A stretch of 64,000 nt of DNA. Origin: Stenotrophomonas terrae (GTDB lineage Bacteria; Pseudomonadota; Gammaproteobacteria; Xanthomonadales; Xanthomonadaceae). The position numbers and the translations under genes were made by a program. Shown in pieces: positions 56,059 through 64,000 of the stretch. The stretch covers positions 1 through 64,000 of the forward strand of contig NZ_LDJJ01000056.1 in NCBI RefSeq assembly GCF_001431465.1, written 5' to 3'. Each line of letters opens with the position of its first letter. Position 1 is the first letter of the stretch. The notes beneath the pieces are model-generated. The model was not told the origin of the DNA, did no database searches, and was given only the letters and a program-made list of their open reading frames with translations.

Positions 56059-56878
56059 GGTTGGCCGCCTTGACGGCGGCGAGGAAGCCGCGGGCACGCA
56101 GTGGATTCAGGGCAAGGTCGTAGGTGGTGAAGCGATGGGCCGATGCGCCCCATAGCAACTTGTACGACGTCAATGTTGGTTGATCTGCGGGCGAAGGCAG
56201 GAAATCGAAGGTCGTCATGCCAGCTTCTCGCGCCTGTCTGAGCATGGCGAGGAAGAGCAGGTCGGACACGTAGTGATTTCGGGCCTCGATGGCGTGTGCG
56301 CCATGCATGTAGTAGGCGGCTTTGTTCCGGAATCCTACGCAGACGAAGCCGCAAAATTGCCCGTCCAACTCGGCAACGATAGCGGCATCTTCGGCGATCA
56401 ATTCAAAGTAAGTCTGGTTGTAACGTGCCGCACCGCCGTGTCGCCGGATCGTCGATAGATACAGCCGGTGCATGCACTTCCCGTCGCTCTGCCGGCCCTT
56501 CCGCAATTGCAGCGATGATCGCTTTTCACGATTGCTGGTCCTGCGGGCCTTGTCGAAATTGCGCTCGTCCCAGGTGTTCAACGAGGAGATGATGCAACTG
56601 CCCAGCTCATGGGTTGCCAGCGGTTGCATAGCCGCTTGCATTTCACCGGTCTGCAGCCGAACGATATCTGCCTTGAGGGTTCGCGCCATCTGCATGCGGA
56701 TGGCGAGCTCGTCCGTGCCAACAGGGCCTTGGGTTCCAGTAAAGAAGTCCGGATAGGCGATGCGGAATGGTCCAGCCCTGAAGCAGGTTATCGACCCGCC
56801 ATCAGCGAGGCTGTGATGCGTTGCGCCAAGGCCCTTTGTAACAGCATCGACCCATTTGCTGGATAGGAAGTCAATCAT
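56030..56878 (-). CDS. FemAB/GNAT-like acyltransferase
   Basis: 282 residues. The pattern is that of the FemAB-related, duplicated GNAT proteins (BioF2-like): SCIISSLNTWDERNFDKARR near residue 93, LYLSTIRRHGGAARYNQTYFELI near 138, VAELDGQFCGFVCVGF near 170, YYMHGAHAIEARNH near 191, then DFLPSPADQPTLTSYKLLWGA near 232. Members transfer aminoacyl or acyl groups to glycans or peptides. ATG at 56878 overlaps the GT4 stop by 4 bases. The 3' end runs 29 bases into the opposing flavoenzyme gene. Confidence 0.75.
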   Translation of the reverse strand: MIDFLSSKWVDAVTKGLGATHHSLADGGSITCFRAGPFRIAYPDFFTGTQGPVGTDELAIRMQMARTLKADIVRLQTGEMQAAMQPLATHELGSCIISSLNTWDERNFDKARRTSNREKRSSLQLRKGRQSDGKCMHRLYLSTIRRHGGAARYNQTYFELIAEDAAIVAELDGQFCGFVCVGFRNKAAYYMHGAHAIEARNHYVSDLLFLAMLRQAREAGMTTFDFLPSPADQPTLTSYKLLWGASAHRFTTYDLALNPLRARGFLAAVKAANLISAQRRRA

Positions 56879-58008
56879 GGCTTGTTCTGGAGGATCGCTG
56901 CTGTGATTGCCTGGGCGGTCTTGCCCAGATCAAAGCGCTCACGCATTGCTTGCAGATGGAATCGTGCGGGATCGGTACCCAACATTGTGCGCATGGCGCT
57001 GGCGAAAGCTTCAGCGCTGACTTCGTTGGCAAGTACCCCAATTTCGCTTGTGACCAGTGCCGACAAATCACCCACTGGCATTGAAACTACCGGTAGGCCG
57101 AGTTTCATGGCATCGGAGAAGACAACGGGGATGCTTTCTATCCGTGACGGAATCAGCAGGTAGTCGGCATGCAGCATCGCCGTGGATGCTTCATCGCGGG
57201 ACAGGTAGCCGCGGACTTCGACCGGTCTGCCCGCGTGTAGTAGGCTGGCTGCTGACGAACGGACAAGTGGTTCGAGTGCTCCACCGCCTGCGATTGTGAC
57301 GCTCTCTATTTGAGCCCAATCCTCGTCTTCCAGTTCGGACAGCGCCTGCATGAGGAGGTCCACACCCTTGTTCGGGTGCCACCGGCCGAGGAACAAGAAT
57401 CGAAAAGGAGGTTGTGAGCGGTTGGGTGAGCGCGAGCCAGCATCGATTCGGCGTGTGCTGGGTAGAAAGGCAACCTCACGTCCTGCAATGGCTTTGGTTT
57501 CGTTTCCCAGCTCGATGCCATCGGACCAGCAGTGGTGTGCGCTCTTGAGGATGCTTCGCAGTCGAGCGCGCAAGAGCGGGACCTTTCCCAGGCTCCAGAT
57601 ATCACTGCCCAGCGTCCATACGGAGTAGCCGATGCGACGACGGCGTGCGGCTTTTTTTGCCCATTGGCCGGATGGGAGTGCCCACAGAGCCAGGATGTGC
57701 TCGGTGCCATCGGACGCCTGCCACGTCGCGCGCTGCCCTCCCTTCAGCACCTTGTACATCCATGCAAGGTCAGCCATGCGCCAAGGCTTCAGCGTGGAAA
57801 GTGGTGATTTGGGAGCTTCATATCTGTAGACATCAATATGCTCGGACCAGCTCTCGATCGCGTTTGCGGTGCCCGGTGCAACGATGCGGATGTTGAAATT
57901 GGAGGTGAGTTCCTCAGCAAGGTCCGCCACGAAAGCGCCAGCGGCTTCGCTGCCATCGCCCGCAATGGGGAATGATGTCGTGACCATCACGAGGGTTGGT
58001 CGGGTCAT
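56875..58008 (-). CDS. glycosyltransferase family 4
   Basis: 377 residues. GT-B fold: N-half starts VMVTTSFPIAGDGSEAAGAFVADLAEEL. The C-half begins FRFLFLGRWHPNKGVDLLMQAL near residue 215 and has ADYLLIPSRIESIPVVFSDAMKLGLPVV with the E-x7-E-type donor site (ESIPVVFSDAMKLG). It uses a nucleotide sugar and retains the anomeric configuration. ATG at 58008 overlaps the upstream methylase by 4 bases (ATGA), so it is part of a coupled four-gene minus-strand operon. Donor and acceptor are unknown. Confidence 0.85.
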   Translation of the reverse strand: MTRPTLVMVTTSFPIAGDGSEAAGAFVADLAEELTSNFNIRIVAPGTANAIESWSEHIDVYRYEAPKSPLSTLKPWRMADLAWMYKVLKGGQRATWQASDGTEHILALWALPSGQWAKKAARRRRIGYSVWTLGSDIWSLGKVPLLRARLRSILKSAHHCWSDGIELGNETKAIAGREVAFLPSTRRIDAGSRSPNRSQPPFRFLFLGRWHPNKGVDLLMQALSELEDEDWAQIESVTIAGGGALEPLVRSSAASLLHAGRPVEVRGYLSRDEASTAMLHADYLLIPSRIESIPVVFSDAMKLGLPVVSMPVGDLSALVTSEIGVLANEVSAEAFASAMRTMLGTDPARFHLQAMRERFDLGKTAQAITAAILQNKP

Positions 58009-58709
58009 GGCTTGCGAACTTCCAGTTGATAGCCCTGCGCCATGTGAGACCAATCTGGCCAAACCCAGCTGAGCACTTTGGCGATGATGTTTATGGTGGG
58101 AACTGCAATCAGCGTTGGAACGAGGAATGCAGCTTTACGCCAGCCCCTGCGCTCATCAATAGCGCCGGCCAAGGCCAGGCAAGTCAACAGCGCAGCGGTA
58201 CACAGCGCATGTCCGCTTTTTTCAATCGTTACGATCTGCAGGCCTGCTTGTTCCACCGTTCGCCCCAGACCATACGTTGTGAAACGCTGGAAGTCATAGG
58301 GCGCATCATGCAGTGGATAGAGGAATGGCATTGAAATCCAGGCGCGACCTCCCTGAACCAGCACGCGGCTGATCTCTGTCATCACACGGGCTGGGTCAGG
58401 AACATGTTCCAGCACCTCAAAGCAGGTGATGTTTTCGAAGCTGAGGTCGCGAAATGGGAGCTGTGCGGCGTCCCCGAAGATGGACGGTTTGGCGGCATAG
58501 AGGTCATGGCCGGTCGCTGGATAGTCAAATGCTATGTATTCAACATCTGCAGGCAGCAGCGGTTCTATCCAACGGTCAGCGGCACCAATGTCCAGCAGCT
58601 TTCCCGCACATCGTTGCACGTTGGCTGGCAGTGTTCTCTTTCCAAGGAGCCATTGCGGATGTAATGGAGAGCCTTTTGCCAGCCGGGCAAGTCGTCGAAG
58701 TGTCGTCAT
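58005..58709 (-). CDS. SAM methyltransferase with C-terminal membrane segment
   Basis: 234 residues. The methylase motif LLDIGAADRWIEPLLP is near residue 38 and is followed by YIAFDYPATGHDLYAAKPSIFGDAAQLPFRDLSF and CFEVLEHVPDPARVMTEISRVLVQGG, the class I core seen in polysaccharide clusters. Residues about 165-215 are hydrophobic (LCTAALLTCLALAGAI; AAFLVPTLIAVPTINIIAKVL), suggesting membrane attachment. It probably methylates a glycan or lipid-linked intermediate. ATG at 58709, 18 bases after the GT2 stop. Confidence 0.8.
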   Translation of the reverse strand: MTTLRRLARLAKGSPLHPQWLLGKRTLPANVQRCAGKLLDIGAADRWIEPLLPADVEYIAFDYPATGHDLYAAKPSIFGDAAQLPFRDLSFENITCFEVLEHVPDPARVMTEISRVLVQGGRAWISMPFLYPLHDAPYDFQRFTTYGLGRTVEQAGLQIVTIEKSGHALCTAALLTCLALAGAIDERRGWRKAAFLVPTLIAVPTINIIAKVLSWVWPDWSHMAQGYQLEVRKP

Positions 58710-58726
58710 ATGAGGTTGATTTTCTG

Positions 58727-59584
58727 TCAGCCATCACGGCGATAGGTCAGGTTGGTGATCTGCTCGGAAATCAACCCGATCAGGAAAATGATGACTGCTG
58801 CGCTGAATAGCAGCACGCTCATGTTCGTGAAGCGGTGTTCGGTGACGAACGTGTAACCGTAGTACCCAAGCCCGATAAGAAAGAAGGCAAGCGATATCGG
58901 CCCAAACAACTTCATCGGCGAATACAGCGTCGCGATCTTGAAGATAATCAACAGAAACCTGATGCCATCCTTGATCGGCCGGATATGGCTGCCATTGCCG
59001 ACACGCTTGGCCACCGGGATCGGCACATAGGCCACCGGGTAGGCGCTGCGGAAGAACGCCATCGTGCTGGTGGTTGGGTAGCTGAAACCGTTCGGCAGCA
59101 GGTGCAGGAATTCGCGGAAGCGCTCTGCGCGCACGGCGCGGAAGCCGGAGGTGAGGTCGTCAATGCGGTGGCCGGTCATATGGCTGGCCAACTTGTTGTA
59201 GAAGGCATTGGCCAAGCCTCGGTGCAGATTGGCCTGGCCGCTGCTGTCGCGTGCGCCGACGACCATGTCGTAGCCTTCGTCCAGCTTGGCCAGCAGCTGG
59301 GCGATATGTCCCGCGCTGTGTTGACCATCGGCGTCCATGAACACCAGGATCTGGCCGCTGGCGGCGCGGGCACCGCGCTTGATCGCCGCACCATTGCCCA
59401 TCGAATACGGGCTGCTCAGCACGCTGGCGCCTTGTTCGCGGGCGATGGCGGCGGTCTGGTCGGTTGACCCGTCGTCGACCACGATGATCTCGGCGGACGG
59501 ATATGCTGCGCGCAGCTCGGGCAGGGTCCGTTTCAACCCTTCGGCCTCGTTCTTCGCAGGCAGGATGATGCTCAGTTCACGCAC
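58727..59584 (-). CDS. GT2 glycosyltransferase, polyprenyl-phosphate sugar synthase type
   Basis: 285 residues. GT-A core: LSIILPAKNEAEGL, IIVVDDGSTDQTAAIA, VFMDADGQHS (DxD) and DLTSGFRAVRAERFREF. It is followed by two C-terminal spans (FGPISLAFFLIGLGYYGYTFV; SVLLFSAAVIIFLIGLISEQI). This is the layout of DPM1/GtrB-like enzymes that charge undecaprenyl phosphate with a sugar, the donor a GT-C enzyme needs. It is the first gene of the minus-strand operon; GTG start at 59584. The gap to pilB is a shared divergent control region. Confidence 0.85.
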   Translation of the reverse strand: MRELSIILPAKNEAEGLKRTLPELRAAYPSAEIIVVDDGSTDQTAAIAREQGASVLSSPYSMGNGAAIKRGARAASGQILVFMDADGQHSAGHIAQLLAKLDEGYDMVVGARDSSGQANLHRGLANAFYNKLASHMTGHRIDDLTSGFRAVRAERFREFLHLLPNGFSYPTTSTMAFFRSAYPVAYVPIPVAKRVGNGSHIRPIKDGIRFLLIIFKIATLYSPMKLFGPISLAFFLIGLGYYGYTFVTEHRFTNMSVLLFSAAVIIFLIGLISEQITNLTYRRDG

Positions 59585-59705
59585 GTTTGATTACCGGTAG
59601 TTCTCCCCGCCGTCATAGTAGCCGGGTTGCCGGCCTGGGTGCGGATGGACTGACGGTTTACAGGGGCATGAGGTAATCTGGAGCCTGCTTTCAGGGGACG
59701 CCTCA

Positions 59706-61433
59706 ATGAATGTTGCCAACGTAAACCTCGTCGGAATCACCGGCATTGCCCGCCGGCTGGTCCAGGATGGTGCCTTGGATGAGGCCCTCGCCCGCACGGC
59801 GATGACCCAGGCGGCCGACGCCAAGGTGCCATTGGCGCAGTGGCTGGCTGACAAGAAGCTGGTGAGCGCCGCGCATATGGCCGCTGCCAACGCCATGGAA
59901 TTCGGCATGCCTTTGCTGGATGTGTCGGTGTTTGATGCCAGCCAGAACGCGATGAAGCTGGTCAGCGAGGAATTGCTGCGCCGGCATCAGGTGCTGCCGC
60001 TGTTCAAGCGTGGCGGCAAACTGTTCGTGGGCACCAGCAACCCGACCCAGCAACTGGATGAGATCAAGTTCCAGACCAACCTGGTGGTCGAGCCGATCCT
60101 GGTCGACGAGGATCAGATCCGCCGTACCCTGGACCTGTGGCTGGCCAGCAACGACTCGCTGGGCGACAGTCTGGCTGGTGACGATGAGGGCATGGGCGAT
60201 CTGGACGTTGCCGCCGGCGACGAGGACATGGGCGGCGGTGGCGACACCGGTGTGGATGCCAAGGGTGATGACACCCCGGTCGTCAAGTTCGTCAACAAGG
60301 CCCTGGTCGATGCCATCCGCAAGGGCGCTTCGGATATCCACTTCGAGCCCTACGAAGATGATTACCGGGTGCGCTTCCGCATCGATGGCCTGCTCAAGAG
60401 CGTCGCCAAGGCGCCGGTGAAGCTGAATCAGCGTATCGCCGCGCGTCTGAAGGTGATGGCGCAGCTGGATATCGCGGAAAAGCGCGTGCCACAGGATGGT
60501 CGCATCAAGCTCAATCTGTCCAAGAGCAAGCAGATCGATTTCCGTGTCAGTACCTTGCCGACCCTGTTCGGCGAAAAGATCGTGCTGCGTATCCTTGACG
60601 CCAGCGCGGCCAAGCTGGGTATCGACAAGCTTGGTTATGAGCCGGACCAGCAGAAGCTGTTCCTGGATGCGATCCACAAGCCTTACGGCATGGTGCTGGT
60701 AACCGGTCCGACCGGTTCGGGTAAGACGGTGTCGCTGTATACCGCGCTGGGCATCCTCAATGACGAGACCCGCAATATCTCCACGGCCGAGGACCCGGTG
60801 GAAATCCGCCTGCCAGGCGTGAACCAGGTGCAGCAGAACAACAAGCGCGGCATGACCTTTGCCGCGGCGCTGCGTTCGTTCCTGCGACAGGATCCGGACA
60901 TCATCATGGTCGGCGAAATCCGTGACCTGGAGACCGCGGAAATTGCGATCAAGGCCGCGCAGACCGGTCACATGGTGCTGTCCACGCTGCATACCAACGA
61001 CGCGCCGCAGACCATTGCGCGTCTGATGAACATGGGTATCGCACCGTACAACATCACCTCGTCGGTGACCCTGGTGATCGCCCAGCGTCTGGCGCGGCGC
61101 CTGTGCTCGAACTGCAAGCGGCCAACCCAGTTGCCGGAAAACGCCTTGTTGGCCGAAGGCTATACCGCCGAGCAGATCGCCAAGGGCATCAATCTGTTCG
61201 AGCCGGTGGGCTGTGATGAATGTACGGAGGGCTACAAGGGCCGTACCGGTATCTATCAGGTGATGCCGATGACCGACGATATCGCGGCAATCGTGCTGCA
61301 GGGCGGCAATGCGATGGATATCGCCGATGCTGCGCAGAAGATCGGCATCAATGATCTGCGCCAGTCAGCGCTGATCAAGGCGGCGCAGGGCACCACCAGC
61401 CTGGCCGAAATCAACCGCGTGACCAAGGACTAA
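59706..61433 (+). CDS. pilB: type IV pilus extension ATPase
   Basis: 575 residues. An N-terminal GspE-N/MshEN-type domain (residues 5-150) and an acidic Gly-rich linker (DDEGMGDLDVAAGDEDMG) precede the ATPase. Walker A GPTGSGKTVSLYT is near residue 334, the Asp box ISTAEDPVEI near 358, Walker B DPDIIMVGEIRD near 398 and the His box STLHTNDAPQT near 425. A four-Cys zinc site (CSNCKRP; CDECTEG) follows. It powers pilus extension. It is separated from the pilins by about 9.6 kb of accessory genes. ATG at 59706 follows AGGGGACGCCTCA. Confidence 0.96.
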   Translation: MNVANVNLVGITGIARRLVQDGALDEALARTAMTQAADAKVPLAQWLADKKLVSAAHMAAANAMEFGMPLLDVSVFDASQNAMKLVSEELLRRHQVLPLFKRGGKLFVGTSNPTQQLDEIKFQTNLVVEPILVDEDQIRRTLDLWLASNDSLGDSLAGDDEGMGDLDVAAGDEDMGGGGDTGVDAKGDDTPVVKFVNKALVDAIRKGASDIHFEPYEDDYRVRFRIDGLLKSVAKAPVKLNQRIAARLKVMAQLDIAEKRVPQDGRIKLNLSKSKQIDFRVSTLPTLFGEKIVLRILDASAAKLGIDKLGYEPDQQKLFLDAIHKPYGMVLVTGPTGSGKTVSLYTALGILNDETRNISTAEDPVEIRLPGVNQVQQNNKRGMTFAAALRSFLRQDPDIIMVGEIRDLETAEIAIKAAQTGHMVLSTLHTNDAPQTIARLMNMGIAPYNITSSVTLVIAQRLARRLCSNCKRPTQLPENALLAEGYTAEQIAKGINLFEPVGCDECTEGYKGRTGIYQVMPMTDDIAAIVLQGGNAMDIADAAQKIGINDLRQSALIKAAQGTTSLAEINRVTKD

Positions 61434-61442
61434 GCCTCACCC

Positions 61443-61693
61443 GTAGTGCCGAGCCATGCTCGGCAGGGGGCCTTCCCGGTAATGCCCTCAAAGCACCCTC
61501 ACCCCAGCCCCTCTCCCGCAAACGGGAGAGGGGCTAGAACTGTAGTGCCGAGCCATGCTCGGCATGGGGCTTTACCCGCGAAAGGCGCCCTCACCCCAAC
61601 CCCTCTCCCGTAAACGGGAGAGGGGCTCAAGCAGCAGTGCCGAGCCAGGGGGCCTTCCCGGTAATGCCACAGCCGAGCATGGCTCGGCTCTAC
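61443..61693. repeat. SMAG and CCCCTCTCCCG repeat cluster after pilB
   Basis: SMAG copies lie at 61443-61466 and 61542-61565 (plus) with a variant at 61670-61693 (minus, CTCTAC end). A truncated copy near 61634-61648 lacks its second arm. CCCCTCTCCCG palindromes at 61508-61533 and 61600-61625 alternate with them. The unit SMAG plus palindrome appears repeated about 100 bases apart. The cluster separates the convergent pilB and pilR. Confidence 0.85.
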
Positions 61694-61712
61694 CAGGGTT
61701 CCAGCCGTTTGC

Positions 61713-63116
<1,404 letters not shown>

Positions 63117-63174
63117 GAATGGAACGATAGCCGAGGTAGAGGCATGTCTACAAACGATTGCATCGAAAAATGGA

Positions 63175-64000
63175 TCATTGGCGCTCGCTGCGGGCAAACG
63201 CGGTTTTCGGGGTGCTCAGGGTCAGCCGGAAGCAGGCGCCGCCAGCGGGAATGGACACGTAGTCCAACTGGGCCTGGTTGGCCCGGCAAAGTTCCCGCGC
63301 GATATACAGGCCCAGTCCGGTGCCGTGCTCGGAGGTGGTGTAGAACGGCCGGAACAGCTGGCTGGCAATGGCATCGGGGATGCCGGGGCCGCGGTCCATT
63401 ACGTCGATCACCGCATTGCGCCCGGCCGAGGCCACGCGGATGCGGATACGCGCCGGTTCGTCGGCCATCCGGCCATATTTGAGGGCGTTGTGGACCAGCG
63501 CGGTCAGCACCTGGTGCAGATGCCGCGGGTCCATCATCGCCACCACCGATGGCTCGCGGATCACCGCTTCCAGGCTGTCGTTTTCCAGTGACAGGGTCTG
63601 CCGGTACTCGATCACGAAGCGGCGTACGAAGGCAGCCAGATCGAGGTTTTCGGGGTTGGCACGTTCGCGCCGGGCCAGCGCCAGTACGCTTTCGACGATG
63701 CCGTTGGTGCGTTGGCATTGCTGGTGGATGATCTGCAGCAGGCGGCGGTCGGCCTCTCCCAGGTCCTCCGATTCTTCCAGCAGCTGGGTGGCGTAGTTGA
63801 TCGCCGCCAGCGGGTTGCGGATTTCATGGGCCAGGCTCGCCGAGAACCGGCCCAGGGTGGACAGCGTCAGCGATTCGGCCCGCCGTGAGACCACCGTGGT
63901 GTCGTCCAGGAAGATCAGTGACATGTCACTGTCGGCCAGCAGGCGGGCAAAGCGCGGCAGCACCTCGGCCTGCTCGGGGGCAAGCTGCAGCGGTGGCTCG
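63175..64000 (-). CDS. pilS: sensor histidine kinase PilS (partial, 5' end beyond window)
   Basis: The visible 275 codons hold the PAS-to-kinase junction ([19 protein letters not shown]), the H-box [20 protein letters not shown]-box [11 protein letters not shown], and G-boxes [14 protein letters not shown] and [14 protein letters not shown], ending FARSERQ. The frame is open to the last base, so the membrane sensor part lies outside the window. It should sense pilin in the membrane and phosphorylate PilR, encoded 58 bases downstream. Confidence 0.93.
   Translation of the reverse strand, partial: EPPLQLAPEQAEVLPRFARLLADSDMSLIFLDDTTVVSRRAESLTLSTLGRFSASLAHEIRNPLAAINYATQLLEESEDLGEADRRLLQIIHQQCQRTNGIVESVLALARRERANPENLDLAAFVRRFVIEYRQTLSLENDSLEAVIREPSVVAMMDPRHLHQVLTALVHNALKYGRMADEPARIRIRVASAGRNAVIDVMDRGPGIPDAIASQLFRPFYTTSEHGTGLGLYIARELCRANQAQLDYVSIPAGGACFRLTLSTPKTAFARSERQ

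Noticed and set aside
50151..59584. Mobile element or integrated island with attachment sites
   Set aside because: No integrase, transposase, tRNA target or flanking direct repeat was found; transfer is suggested only by position and base composition.

Overview
The window reads as chromosomal DNA of a xanthomonad, most likely Stenotrophomonas. The evidence is the high G+C, dense gene packing, and at least 19 copies of a short palindrome beginning GTAGTGCCGAGC that matches the SMAG (GTAG-tagged REP) family known from S. maltophilia. Two further dispersed inverted repeats also occur, and the gene content has xanthomonad-like pil and col loci. I see no CRISPR array, insertion sequence, integrase or phage module.

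Layout. (1) 1-8.5 kb: a scarred left edge with a duplicated gene tail, then lower glycolysis (pgk, a HAD phosphatase, pyk, class I aldolase), an M1-type peptidase and a macrodomain protein. (2) 8.6-22.7 kb: an almost complete assimilatory sulfate pathway around its regulator: cysK-cysG divergent from cysB, cysJ-cysI-cysH divergent from cysD-cysNC. A copper module (DUF2946-like protein plus TonB-dependent copper receptor) sits in the middle. (3) 23-46 kb: transport and housekeeping: an RND adaptor/pump pair, GNAT acetyltransferase, alanine/sodium symporter, SpoU-type RNA methylase, M28 peptidase, MscL, FAH-family enzyme, Rieske protein, SLC13/TrkA-C transporter, TrmB, ThiG, ThiS, a GDSL autotransporter esterase, tRNA-Gly(CCC), RimK, a secreted unknown and a ColR/ColS-like two-component system. 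(4) 46-64 kb: the type IV pilus locus: coaE, pilD and pilC on the minus strand, two pilins and pilB on the plus strand, and pilR and pilS on the minus strand (pilS is cut by the window end).

The most interesting part is 50.15-59.58 kb. Between the pilins and pilB lie nine genes that are not pilus-assembly genes: a GT-C membrane glycosyltransferase with a long C-terminal extension, a DegT-type PLP aminotransferase, a polytopic LPG-synthase-TM/flippase-like protein, two SAM methyltransferases, an FMO-like flavoenzyme with an altered second dinucleotide site, a FemAB/GNAT-like acyltransferase, a GT4 and a polyprenyl-phosphate-type GT2. They form two tightly coupled convergent operons. Their G+C looks lower than the flanks in lines counted by hand. 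I infer a strain-variable module that builds and attaches an unusual, possibly amino-, N-oxidised, acylated or methylated, sugar or lipid-linked group. The pilin is the obvious candidate acceptor, but this is not proven by sequence.

Regulation visible in the sequence includes a sigma-54 -24/-12 promoter in front of the pilins with a perfect palindrome about 120-150 bases upstream (likely the PilR or another activator site), two palindromes in the pyk leader, an inverted repeat between cysG and cysB, and a compact candidate small RNA after rimK.
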